NCBI RefSeq assembly: GCF_030316765.1
Contig: NZ_JASZYT010000002.1
Span: 124,001 to 188,000, forward strand
Reading direction: 5' to 3'
Source: Variovorax saccharolyticus
GTDB taxonomy: Bacteria > Pseudomonadota > Gammaproteobacteria > Burkholderiales > Burkholderiaceae_C
DNA length: 64,000 nt
The translations under genes were made by a program, and so were the position numbers. Each line of letters begins with the position of its first letter. Position 1 is the stretch's first letter. Under the pieces are notes generated by a model. It saw only the letters and a list, made by a program, of their open reading frames with translations, did no database searches and was not told the DNA's origin. This document shows positions 1 through 7,886 of this stretch, piece by piece.

Positions 1-2
1 AA

Positions 3-299
3 AGCTATGACGGCGTCCACAGCAGCGTTTCGGCCAAGAGCCGCGACGAAGTTAACGCCGAAGCCGTCCGTACCGCCTCGGCGCCGAACCAGAACGTGAC
101 CCGCGGTTCGCGCGGCGCCGAGCCTTTCAACTCGGTCGCCAACCCGGAAGCCGTGCGCGCCCAGGCCATCGCCACCGCCAACGCACCCGACCAGAACGTG
201 GTCGGCGGTTCGCGCGTCAACAGCCGCGTGATCTCGACCATGAACAAGGCCGAACCGCGCGTGCAAGCCCAGAAGGACGGCGCCGCCACGGCCAAGTAA
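3..299 (+). CDS. C-terminal end of a small repeat-bearing hypothetical protein (5' truncated by window)
   Basis: The frame is open from the left window edge and ends at TAA 297-299, so the start lies outside. About 98 residues are visible. They contain two imperfect copies of a unit of roughly 33 residues, each centred on a motif of the form A-(N/S)-AP(N/D)QNV followed by GSR (one near residue 30, one near residue 62). The composition is rich in Ala, Asn, Val and Arg with no hydrophobic segment in the visible part. Burkholderiales carry many small exported proteins of the DUF4148 kind with a similar S-R-x-x-V-x-A-E-A segment, and this resembles them, but the signal peptide end is missing. Function is unknown. 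A perfect hairpin terminator follows 21 bases after the stop, so this is the last gene of its transcript. Confidence 0.6.
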   Translation, partial: SYDGVHSSVSAKSRDEVNAEAVRTASAPNQNVTRGSRGAEPFNSVANPEAVRAQAIATANAPDQNVVGGSRVNSRVISTMNKAEPRVQAQKDGAATAK

Positions 300-320
300 G
301 CCGGGCGCTGCCCGAAAGGA

Positions 321-354
321 AGCCGGAAGGTGCGCGAGCGCCTTCCGGCTTTTT
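321..354 (+). terminator. Rho-independent terminator
   Basis: A perfect 10-bp stem (AGCCGGAAGG with CCTTCCGGCT) encloses a 10-base loop and is followed by TTTT at 351-354. It ends the plus-strand gene before it. On the minus strand the stem is followed by TCCTTT, so it may also weakly stop transcription coming out of the CorA-type gene. Confidence 0.85.
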
Positions 355-369
355 CATTGGGGGAGCGGG

Positions 370-1506
370 TCAGCGGGTGCGGGCCAGGTAGCGCTTGCGC
401 CAGAAGACGACGATCAGGATCGCCGCAATCACCCCCATCGACCCCATGGCGATCCAGAAACCGTCGGCCTTGTGCACCAGCGGGATGAACTCGAAGTTCA
501 TGCCGAAGATGCCGGCGATCAGGTTCAGCGGCAGGAACACCGCGGTCAGCGCGGTCAGCACCCGCATGATGTCGTTGGCGCGGTGGCCCTGGACGCTGAA
601 ATGCATCTGGACCGCGGTCTCGGCGTTCTGCTCGAGGCGGCGCACGTGATGCACCACGCGCTCGATGTGCTCGAGCACGTCGCGGCTGCGCACCATGACG
701 AGTTCCCGCTCGCGTTGCTCGGCGGCGCCGGTCGGCGTGGGCTGGGTCTCGAGCGAATCGATCCAGTCCTGGATCGCCCCGCGCTGGTCCTCGCAGATTT
801 CGTCCAGGTGGTAGAGCGACTGGCGGGATTCCATCAGCGCGCTCCAGTTGGTGAAGCGGCTGTGCGGGTCGATCAGCTCGGCCTGCCAGTGGTCGAGCTG
901 GCGGGTCAGGTCGCGCCGCAGGTCGAGGTAGGCGTCGACGATCTGGTTGATCACGCGCAGCATGAGGTCCGACGGGCCCGAGGGGATTCTCGAAGAGACC
1001 GCGCGCACGTCGAGCGCCGGGTCGGCGCTGCGGCCGCGCTCGCCCGGCGCCGCGGCGGCGAGCAGCTTGGCGGCGAAGGCGTCGCGCACCGTGCCGTCCT
1101 CGGGATGGACCGACAGCAGCACCCGGTCGAAGACCGCGAAGCCCACGGGCCGGGTGTCGACCCGGCGCAGCACGCTCGGACCGCCGCGGGCGGGGCCTTC
1201 GGCCTTGGGATGCGGCCCCTTGCCGTTGGATGCGGCCAGCCGCCGGAACACCAGCAGGTCGTACTGAGAGGTGTAGTCGTAGCGCGAGGGCAGCTGGTCG
1301 TTGAGCAGGTCGCTCACGTGCAGGTCGAGCAGCAGCGTGCCGCAGAGCGACTGCAGGACTTCCTGCACCTGCGCCAGCGAGGCCTGGAGCTCCGCGCGGG
1401 TCAGCGAAAGCCACAGGTAGCCGCGCTCGCAGGCGCCTGGCGCCGCCATCGGCGCCAGGGCGTCGTGCTCGGAGACCTGGGGGCCGTCGATCTTGAAGAT
1501 GCGCAT
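370..1506 (-). CDS. corA: CorA-family divalent cation transporter
   Basis: A 378-residue membrane protein of the CorA/ZntB family, which forms pentameric channels for Mg2+ or related divalent ions in the inner membrane. The family signature GMN is at residues 335-337, at the end of transmembrane helix 1 (about 317-337, V-L-T-A-L-T-A-V-F-L-P-L-N). Transmembrane helix 2 follows at about 348-370 and ends in a positively charged tail (R-K-R-Y-L-A-R-T-R). The long soluble N-terminal part, rich in helices, is the cytoplasmic funnel. The ion cannot be told from sequence; Mg2+ is the default and Zn2+ efflux (ZntB type) is possible. It starts 42 bases after the stop of hemB on the same strand, so the two may share a transcript. 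Confidence 0.85.
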   Translation of the reverse strand: MRIFKIDGPQVSEHDALAPMAAPGACERGYLWLSLTRAELQASLAQVQEVLQSLCGTLLLDLHVSDLLNDQLPSRYDYTSQYDLLVFRRLAASNGKGPHPKAEGPARGGPSVLRRVDTRPVGFAVFDRVLLSVHPEDGTVRDAFAAKLLAAAAPGERGRSADPALDVRAVSSRIPSGPSDLMLRVINQIVDAYLDLRRDLTRQLDHWQAELIDPHSRFTNWSALMESRQSLYHLDEICEDQRGAIQDWIDSLETQPTPTGAAEQRERELVMVRSRDVLEHIERVVHHVRRLEQNAETAVQMHFSVQGHRANDIMRVLTALTAVFLPLNLIAGIFGMNFEFIPLVHKADGFWIAMGSMGVIAAILIVVFWRKRYLARTR

Positions 1507-1548
1507 AGGGCGCGAGATTCCTTTAGTTCTTGTCTGTCCCGCAAGGTC

Positions 1549-2646
<1,098 letters not shown>

Positions 2647-2672
2647 TTAGTTCAAAAAAACGGCTCCGTTGC

Positions 2673-2701
2673 TTGATAGGTTGTTTTGCCTTTGTTAAAT
2701 T
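2673..2701 (+). promoter_or_regulatory. Sigma-70 promoter of the hemB-hemJ intergenic RNA
   Basis: TTGATA (2673-2678) and TAAATT (2696-2701) are separated by exactly 17 bases. This is one of the best promoter matches in the window. Transcription would begin near 2708, and there is no open reading frame before the terminator at 2811. Confidence 0.6.
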
Positions 2702-2707
2702 CTGTCT

Positions 2708-2811
2708 TGGGCGGCTTGCCGCTCCCCGCTTTTCCTCCCTGAGCGGGTGCCTTGATGTGTGACAGCAAAAGGGCTTCCCAAGCCCGACGTTTTGACGTCG
2801 GGCTTTTTTTT
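2708..2811 (+). ncRNA. Candidate small RNA or transcription attenuator upstream of hemJ
   Basis: The stretch between a consensus-like promoter and a strong intrinsic terminator would give an RNA of about 104 bases. Visible helices: GCGG-CUUG-CCGC (2711-2722, a stable CUUG tetraloop), CCCGCT/AGCGGG (2725-2730 with 2742-2747) closing an 11-base loop UUUCCUCCCUG that carries CCUCC, the complement of a Shine-Dalgarno sequence, and then GGGCTT/AAGCCC (2771-2776 with 2780-2785), which competes with the terminator stem (2781-2790 with 2795-2804). The CCUCC loop is typical of bacterial trans-acting small RNAs that mask ribosome binding sites; the competing hairpins alternatively suggest a terminator/antiterminator switch for hemJ, whose start is 62 bases downstream. 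No known RNA family was recognised. Confidence 0.5.
2781..2811 (+). terminator. Rho-independent terminator
   Basis: Perfect 10-bp stem AGCCCGACGT/ACGTCGGGCT with a TTTG loop, followed by a run of eight T (2804-2811). The 5' arm overlaps the 3' arm of an upstream hairpin (2771-2785), so only one of the two can form. Confidence 0.9.
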
Positions 2812-2873
2812 GCGCGTCCGCCAGCGCAGCGACCGCGCGCTCGCGGCGTGGACGCGACCACTAAACTGCCGCC

Positions 2874-3302
2874 ATGCTCTGGGTCAAATCGCTGCACATC
2901 GTCTTCATCGCCAGCTGGTTCGCCGGGCTGTTCTATCTGCCGCGCATCTTCGTCAACCTGGCGATGGTCGCCCCCGAATCGGTCGCCGAACGCAGTCGCC
3001 TGCTCCTGATGGCGCGCAAGCTCTTCCGCTTCACCACCTTCCTGGCGCTGCCGGCGCTCGGCTTCGGGCTCTGGCTCTGGCTCGGCTATGGCATCGGGCG
3101 CGGGCCGGGCAACGGCTGGATGCATGCCAAGCTGGCCCTGGTGCTGGTGGCGATCGGCTATCACCACGGTTGCGGCGTGCTGCTGCGCCGCTTCGTGGCC
3201 GGCACCGATCGCCGCAGCCATCGCTTCTACCGCTGGTTCAACGAGCTGCCGGTGCTGCTGCTGCTCGCGATCGTGGTGCTCGTGGTGGTCAAGCCGTTTT
3301 GA
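2874..3302 (+). CDS. hemJ: Protoporphyrinogen IX oxidase HemJ (CopD/UPF0093 family)
   Basis: HemJ oxidises protoporphyrinogen IX to protoporphyrin IX in the inner membrane and replaces HemG/HemY in many proteobacteria. The 142-residue protein has about four membrane helices. The family signatures are in place: LWVKSLHIVFIASWFAGLFY near the N-terminus with His8, a WMHAKLALVL segment in the third helix with a conserved His, and the C-terminal RWFNELPVLLLL block ending in VKPF. The gene sits opposite hemB, which fits a heme role. No strong Shine-Dalgarno sequence is seen before the ATG; a structured RNA ends 62 bases upstream. The next gene begins within a few bases of the stop, so they are probably co-transcribed. 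Confidence 0.9.
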   Translation: MLWVKSLHIVFIASWFAGLFYLPRIFVNLAMVAPESVAERSRLLLMARKLFRFTTFLALPALGFGLWLWLGYGIGRGPGNGWMHAKLALVLVAIGYHHGCGVLLRRFVAGTDRRSHRFYRWFNELPVLLLLAIVVLVVVKPF

Positions 3303-3307
3303 ATGCG

Positions 3308-4429
3308 GTGGCCACCCAGCACAAGTCCATCGCCTTGCCCCTGGCGCTCGCCTATGCGGCCCTGATCGTCTACGCCAGCCTTTATCCCTTCGCCGACTGG
3401 CGCGACCAGGGGATCGCGCCCTGGGCCTACCTGGCGGCGCCCTGGCCCAAGTACTGGACCGCCTTCGACCTGGGCATCAATGTCGTCGGCTACATGCCGC
3501 TGGGCTTCCTGGCCGCGATCGCGGTGATTCGCAACCGTCCGGCGGTCGGCGTCGTGCACGCCGTGCTGCGCGCCACCGCGGTCGGGGCGGCGATCGCGTT
3601 CGCCATGGAAACGCTGCAAAGCTACCTGCCTGCGCGCATCCCTTCCAACGTCGACCTCGGGCTCAACATCGCCGGCGCACTCGCGGGCGCGGTGCTGGCG
3701 GCCGTGCTCGAACGGCTGGGCGCGGTGGCGCACTGGCACCGGACGCGCTCCAACTGGTTCGTCGACGATTCGCGCGGCGGCCTGGTGCTGCTGGCCCTGT
3801 GGCCGATCGCGCTGCTCTTCCCGGCGGCCGTGAGCTTCGGACTGGGCCAGGTGTTCGAACGGCTCGAGGCCGGCATCGCCGACTGGCTGGTCGACACGCC
3901 CTTCATCGACTGGATGCCGGTGCGCGAGTTCGAACTCGAGCCGCTGGTGCCGGGGGTCGAACTGCTTTGCGTCATGCTGGGCGCGCTGGTGCCCTGCCTG
4001 CTGGGCTTCCTGGTCACCCGTTCGGTCGCCCGGCGCGCGATCCTGCTGCCGACGATCCTGCTGGCGGGGGTGGCGGCTTCGGCCTTGTCGGCGGCGCTGA
4101 GCTACGGTCCGCCGCACGCCTGGGCCTGGCTCAGCCTGCCGGTGCAGATCGGGATCGCGGCGGCATTGTTCATCGGCGTGCTGCTGCTGGGCGCGCCCCG
4201 GCGCTTCTGCGCGGCCCTGCTGCTCATCGCGCTGGTGGTGCACCTGAGCCTGTTGAACCAGGCGCCCGAGAGCGCCTACTTTGCGCAGACGCTGGCGACC
4301 TGGGAGCAGGGGCGTTTCATCCGCTTCCACGGCCTGGCCCAATGGCTGGGCTGGGTCTGGCCTTTTGCAACCCTTGCTTACGTGCTGGCCGTGCTGTCGC
4401 GCAGGGCGCCGGCGGCGCCGGCTCAATAG
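3308..4429 (+). CDS. VanZ-family integral membrane protein
   Basis: A 373-residue protein with about nine to ten hydrophobic helices. The N-terminal third carries the VanZ-like pattern: a first helix ending in ASLYPFADWR, a D-x-G-I-N-V-V-G-Y-M-P-L-G-F-L helix start, and the E-T-L-Q-S-Y-L-P-x-R-x-P-S-N-V-D-L-G-L-N segment. VanZ itself gives low-level teicoplanin resistance, but most chromosomal members have unknown function in the cell envelope. The C-terminal two thirds is a further membrane domain without recognised motif. The GTG at 3308 is chosen because it follows the hemJ stop by five bases; TTG 3299 overlapping that stop is an alternative. There is no ATG in this frame near the N-terminus. 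Confidence 0.75.
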   Translation: MATQHKSIALPLALAYAALIVYASLYPFADWRDQGIAPWAYLAAPWPKYWTAFDLGINVVGYMPLGFLAAIAVIRNRPAVGVVHAVLRATAVGAAIAFAMETLQSYLPARIPSNVDLGLNIAGALAGAVLAAVLERLGAVAHWHRTRSNWFVDDSRGGLVLLALWPIALLFPAAVSFGLGQVFERLEAGIADWLVDTPFIDWMPVREFELEPLVPGVELLCVMLGALVPCLLGFLVTRSVARRAILLPTILLAGVAASALSAALSYGPPHAWAWLSLPVQIGIAAALFIGVLLLGAPRRFCAALLLIALVVHLSLLNQAPESAYFAQTLATWEQGRFIRFHGLAQWLGWVWPFATLAYVLAVLSRRAPAAPAQ

Positions 4430-4438
4430 AATGAGCCG

Positions 4439-4792
4439 ATGTCGAGTTCCAGCATTCCCACGCCGGCGGGCTACTACGGCCGCCACATCTTCTTCTGCCT
4501 GAACGAACGCAAGGGCGACGAGGACTCCTGCTCCAAGCACGAGGCGCAGGCCGGCTTCGACCGCTGCAAATCGCGCGTGAGGGAGGCTGGACTGGCCGGG
4601 CCCGGCAAAGTCCGGGTCAACAAGGCCGGCTGCCTCGACCGCTGCGCGGGCGGACCGGTCGCCGTGGTCTATCCGGAGGCGGTCTGGTACACCTTCTTCG
4701 ATGCCGACGACATCGACGAGATCGTCGAATCGCACCTGAAGAACGGCCAGGTGGTCGAGCGCCTGCTGCTGCCGCCCGATGTCGGCCGCTGA
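4439..4792 (+). CDS. Thioredoxin-fold (2Fe-2S) ferredoxin
   Basis: A 117-residue protein of the thioredoxin-like 2Fe-2S ferredoxin family (related to NuoE and the Shethna protein). Cluster ligands fit C20 and C31 (ten residues apart) and C65 and C69 in AGCLDRCAGG, followed by the conserved PVAVVYPEAVWY strand. A further cysteine (C43) is probably not a ligand. It is a soluble electron carrier; its partner is not identifiable here. TAGAAT at 4427-4432 resembles a -10 box just before the ATG, so the gene may have its own promoter in addition to read-through from the VanZ-family gene nine bases upstream. Confidence 0.85.
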   Translation: MSSSSIPTPAGYYGRHIFFCLNERKGDEDSCSKHEAQAGFDRCKSRVREAGLAGPGKVRVNKAGCLDRCAGGPVAVVYPEAVWYTFFDADDIDEIVESHLKNGQVVERLLLPPDVGR

Positions 4793-4804
4793 GGGTCGGT
4801 GCCC

Positions 4805-5437
4805 ATGAATTCCCAGACCGAGAAGATCCAGATCAAGGGCGCGGCCGGCACCATCGACGTGCTGCGCGACCGCGCCGCGCAAGGCACGCCGGCGCTCGGC
4901 GTGGCCGTGATCGCGCATCCGCATCCGCTGTTCGGCGGCACCATGGACAACAAGGTGGTGCAGACGCTGGCGCGCGCCTTCGTCGCCTGCGGCTGGACCG
5001 CCGTGCGTTTCAACTTCCGCGGCGTCGGTGCCAGCGAGGGCGTGCACGATGAAGGGCGCGGCGAATGCGAGGACATGCGCGCGGTGGTCGAACAGCTGGC
5101 GCCCGAGGGGCCGCTGGCGATCGCCGGCTTTTCCTTCGGCGCCTTCGTCGCCAGCTGCGCGATCGAAAAACTCTGGGCCGTGCGCGACATCCGCCATGTG
5201 GTGCTGATCGGCACCGCGGCGGCACGCTTCTCGGTCGCGACGCTGCCCCTGGAAGCCCACGAGCGCGCGCTGGTGGTGCACGGCGAGCACGACGACACGG
5301 TCCCGCTGGCCGCGGTGATGGACTGGGCCCGCCCGCAGTCACTTCCTGTCACAGTCGTCCCCGGAGGCGGCCATTTCTTTCACGGACAATTGCCCCTCCT
5401 CAAGAATCTCGTGGTCCGCCATCTGCGCGCGGGCTAG
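4805..5437 (+). CDS. Alpha/beta hydrolase
   Basis: A 210-residue cytoplasmic alpha/beta-hydrolase of the short type found next to small ferredoxins in betaproteobacteria. The nucleophile elbow is GFSFGA with Ser110, the acid is Asp163 or Asp164 in GEHDDTVP, and the general base is His190 in PGGGHFFHG. An HPHPLFGGTMDNK segment (residues 38-50) is typical of this group and forms the oxyanion region. The substrate is unknown. ATG 4805 is preferred over GTG 4799 because GAGGG at 4791-4795 is well placed for it. It lies 12 bases after the ferredoxin gene. Confidence 0.85.
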   Translation: MNSQTEKIQIKGAAGTIDVLRDRAAQGTPALGVAVIAHPHPLFGGTMDNKVVQTLARAFVACGWTAVRFNFRGVGASEGVHDEGRGECEDMRAVVEQLAPEGPLAIAGFSFGAFVASCAIEKLWAVRDIRHVVLIGTAAARFSVATLPLEAHERALVVHGEHDDTVPLAAVMDWARPQSLPVTVVPGGGHFFHGQLPLLKNLVVRHLRAG

Positions 5438-5461
5438 TCTTTTCCGTCTTCTCGCTCCCCC

Positions 5462-6631
5462 ATGAATCGTTTCGTCGAAGCGCTGCGCGCGTTCGCCGTG
5501 GCCGCAGCCGCATCTTTCTGCCTTGCCGCCGGGGCCCAGGTCCCGTCGCCGCCCGAGATCGCCGCCCGCAGCTTCCTGCTCATGGACATCACGGCCAACC
5601 AGATGCTGGCGCAGAAGGACATCGACAGCCAGGTCGAACCGGCCTCGCTGACCAAGCTGATGTCGGCCTACCTGGTGTTCGACGCCCTGCGCGCCAAGAA
5701 GATCACCCTGACGCAGACCCTGCCGGTCAGCACCCGGGCCTGGAAGATGCCCGGCTCGCGGATGTTCATCGATCCCAAGATGCAGGTGCCGGTCGAGGAC
5801 CTGATCAAGGGCCTGATCGTGCAGTCGGGCAACGACGCCACGGTGGCCCTGGCCGAAGGCGTGGGCGGCACGGTCGAGCATTTCGTCGAACTCATGAACG
5901 AGCAGGCCAAGGCGCTCGGCATGAAGAACACGACCTACAAGAATCCGGAGGGCCTGACCGAACCGGGCCACACCACCACGGCGCGCGACCTGAGCATCCT
6001 GGCGACGCGCCTGATGCGCGACTTCCCCGAGTTCGTGCACTACTACGCGATCAAGAAGTACCGCTTTCCCGGCACGCCGTCGACCAACGACACCAACCGC
6101 AACCTGCTGCTGTTCCGCGACCCGACCGTCGACGGCCTGAAGACCGGCCACACCCAGGCGGCCGGCTACTGCATGATCGTCACCGCCAAGCGCGATTTCC
6201 CGAACCTGACGGGCGGCCGCCGCCTGCTGTCGATCGTGCTCGGTGCGTCCAGCGAGAACGTGCGCGCCAACGAGTCGCAGAAGCTCCTGAACTGGGGCTA
6301 CACGGCCTTCGACGCGGTCCGCCTGTTCGAGGCCAACCAGGCCGTGGCGACGCCGGCGGTCTGGAAGGGCAAGGAGAACACCGTCAAGCTGGGCCGGCCC
6401 GAGGCCATCGTGGTCGCCGTCCCCGCCGGCTCGGCCAGCAAGATCAAGACCCAGGTGGTGCGCCCCGACCCGCTGGTCGCGCCCTTCACCAAGTTCCAGC
6501 CGATCGGCGCGCTGAAGATCACGCTGGGCGAGGAGCCCGTGACCGAGGTGCCGCTGGTGGCGCTGGATGCGGTGCAGCAGGCCGGTGTCCTCGGCCGCGC
6601 CTGGGACGCCGTCCGGCTCTGGATCAAGTAG
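5462..6631 (+). CDS. D-alanyl-D-alanine carboxypeptidase (PBP5/6 family)
   Basis: A low-molecular-weight penicillin-binding protein that trims the terminal D-Ala from peptidoglycan pentapeptides in the periplasm. The 389-residue protein has a signal peptide with cleavage near LAAGAQ (about residue 25). The three serine-acyltransferase motifs are intact: SxxK at S62-K65 (ASLTKLM), SxN at S122-G-N124 and KTG at K227-T-G229. The C-terminal PBP5 beta domain follows (about 290-375), and the end W-D-A-V-R-L-W-I-K is the amphipathic membrane anchor. Equivalent to DacA/DacC. It starts 24 bases after the hydrolase stop. Confidence 0.93.
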   Translation: MNRFVEALRAFAVAAAASFCLAAGAQVPSPPEIAARSFLLMDITANQMLAQKDIDSQVEPASLTKLMSAYLVFDALRAKKITLTQTLPVSTRAWKMPGSRMFIDPKMQVPVEDLIKGLIVQSGNDATVALAEGVGGTVEHFVELMNEQAKALGMKNTTYKNPEGLTEPGHTTTARDLSILATRLMRDFPEFVHYYAIKKYRFPGTPSTNDTNRNLLLFRDPTVDGLKTGHTQAAGYCMIVTAKRDFPNLTGGRRLLSIVLGASSENVRANESQKLLNWGYTAFDAVRLFEANQAVATPAVWKGKENTVKLGRPEAIVVAVPAGSASKIKTQVVRPDPLVAPFTKFQPIGALKITLGEEPVTEVPLVALDAVQQAGVLGRAWDAVRLWIK

Positions 6632-6652
6632 CACCGGGTCGGGCTCATAAAG

Positions 6653-6684
6653 TTGGCCCAACCTGGCGGCGAGTGTTGTATACT
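6653..6684 (+). promoter_or_regulatory. rpsL: Putative promoter of the str (rpsL) operon
   Basis: TATACT at 6679-6684 is a good -10 element; TTGGCC at 6653-6658 is a possible -35 element but with a 20-base spacer. Transcription would start near 6691, giving a leader of about 110 bases. Confidence 0.5.
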
Positions 6685-6690
6685 CGTGGG

Positions 6691-6800
6691 CTTTTCGGAA
6701 ATTCCGAAGGGATTCACGTTTTCGACCAATTCTTGGTCGTTTCCCCGTCCGGCCGGTTCACGCCTAGGGCCTTCGGGGCAGTTTTGGGACTTATTCATTC
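6691..6800 (+). promoter_or_regulatory. Structured leader of the rpsL transcript
   Basis: Two perfect dyads lie in the leader: TTCGGAA-A-TTCCGAA (6694-6708), immediately after the predicted transcription start, and CGACCAA-TTC-TTGGTCG (6723-6739), a 7-bp hairpin with a three-base loop. They could be an operator and a 5'-stabilising or attenuating hairpin. No reading frame of a leader peptide stands out. Confidence 0.4.
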
Positions 6801-7178
6801 ATGCCAACCATCAATCAACTGGTGCGTCAGGGTCGGACGGTCGAAAAGATCAATTCGAAGAGCCCTGCCATGCAGAACTCGCCGCAACGTCGCGGTGTCT
6901 GCACCCGGGTCTACACCACGACCCCGAAAAAGCCGAACTCGGCGCTGCGAAAGGTCGCCAAGGTGCGCCTGACCAACGGCTTCGAAGTCATTTCCTACAT
7001 CGGCGGCGAAGGCCACAACCTGCAGGAACACAGCGTCGTGCTGGTTCGCGGCGGTCGTGTCAAGGACTTGCCCGGTGTTCGCTACCACATCGTGCGCGGT
7101 TCGCTCGACTTGCAAGGCGTGAAAGACCGCAAGCAGTCGCGTTCCAAGTACGGCGCGAAGCGTCCCAAGAAGGCCTAA
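6801..7178 (+). CDS. rpsL: 30S ribosomal protein S12
   Basis: S12 sits at the decoding centre of the small subunit and controls proofreading. The 125-residue length and the N-terminus [10 protein letters not shown] are standard. The residues at which streptomycin-resistance mutations arise are wild type: K43 in [10 protein letters not shown] and K88 in GGRVKDLPG, next to D89, the site of beta-methylthiolation in enteric bacteria. First gene of the str operon (rpsL-rpsG-fusA-tuf) and preceded by a promoter-like sequence about 120 bases upstream. Confidence 0.99.
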   Translation: MPTINQLVRQGRTVEKINSKSPAMQNSPQRRGVCTRVYTTTPKKPNSALRKVAKVRLTNGFEVISYIGGEGHNLQEHSVVLVRGGRVKDLPGVRYHIVRGSLDLQGVKDRKQSRSKYGAKRPKKA

Positions 7179-7325
7179 GGCTTTCTGCAATTCATTCAGC
7201 GGTGTTCGGGTGCCCTGGCCGGCGCATCGAACGAAGTGACCCGATATTGGGTCGAGTAAGTGAGAGTTCTTGTTGGCTCTCGCGGTGCCTGCAAAGGCGC
7301 CAACTGAAGCAAAGAGGTTAGAAAA
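7179..7325 (+). promoter_or_regulatory. rpsL-rpsG intercistronic leader, candidate S7 autoregulatory site
   Basis: A 147-base gap inside the operon, unusually long for ribosomal genes. It holds short hairpins GACCC/GGGTC (7238-7242 with 7249-7253) and GAGAG/CTCTC (7262-7266 with 7277-7281) just before the rpsG ribosome binding site (AGAGG, 7313-7317). In Escherichia coli the S7 protein represses its own translation by binding the corresponding intercistronic RNA; that the same holds here is inference from position only. Confidence 0.4.
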
Positions 7326-7799
7326 ATGCCACGTCGTCGCGAAGTCCCCAAACGTGAAATCCTGCCGGATCCCAAGTACGGCAATGTCGAGCTGTCGAAG
7401 TTCATGAACGTGATCATGGAAGGCGGCAAGAAGGCTGTTGCCGAGCGCATCATCTATGGTGCGCTCGACCAGATCGAGAAGAAGAACCCGGGCAAGGACC
7501 CGCTGGAAGCTTTCACCATCGCCATCAACAACGTGAAGCCGATGGTCGAAGTGAAGTCGCGCCGCGTCGGTGGCGCGAACTACCAGGTGCCGGTCGAAGT
7601 CCGCCCGGTCCGTCGTCTGGCGCTGTCGATGCGCTGGATCAAGGAAGCCGCTCGCAAGCGCGGCGAAAAGTCGATGGCCCTGCGTCTGGCCAACGAACTC
7701 ATGGAAGCCACGGAAGGCCGTGGCGGCGCCATGAAGAAGCGCGATGAAGTGCACCGCATGGCCGAGGCCAACAAGGCCTTCAGCCACTTCCGCTTCTAA
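7326..7799 (+). CDS. rpsG: 30S ribosomal protein S7
   Basis: S7 nucleates assembly of the head of the 30S subunit by binding 16S rRNA. 157 residues, with the canonical N-terminus [19 protein letters not shown] and C-terminal [18 protein letters not shown]. Second gene of the str operon, preceded by a 147-base structured gap and followed by a hairpin before fusA. Confidence 0.99.
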   Translation: MPRRREVPKREILPDPKYGNVELSKFMNVIMEGGKKAVAERIIYGALDQIEKKNPGKDPLEAFTIAINNVKPMVEVKSRRVGGANYQVPVEVRPVRRLALSMRWIKEAARKRGEKSMALRLANELMEATEGRGGAMKKRDEVHRMAEANKAFSHFRF

Positions 7800-7831
7800 G
7801 AGCTCGTCCCCCCAAATCAGACAGGCTGGAA

Positions 7832-7863
7832 GCCCGACCCACCGAGAGCGGTGGGCGGGCTTT
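7832..7863 (+). terminator. Intra-operon hairpin between rpsG and fusA
   Basis: GCCC..CCCACC pairs with GGTGGG..GGGC (7832-7843 with 7850-7860), leaving a small internal mismatch, and is followed by TTT. The weak T run suggests partial termination or an mRNA processing/stabilising element that sets the ratio of fusA to rpsG rather than a full stop. Confidence 0.4.
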
Positions 7864-7886
7864 CATCCGTTAACGGAGTAAATTTC

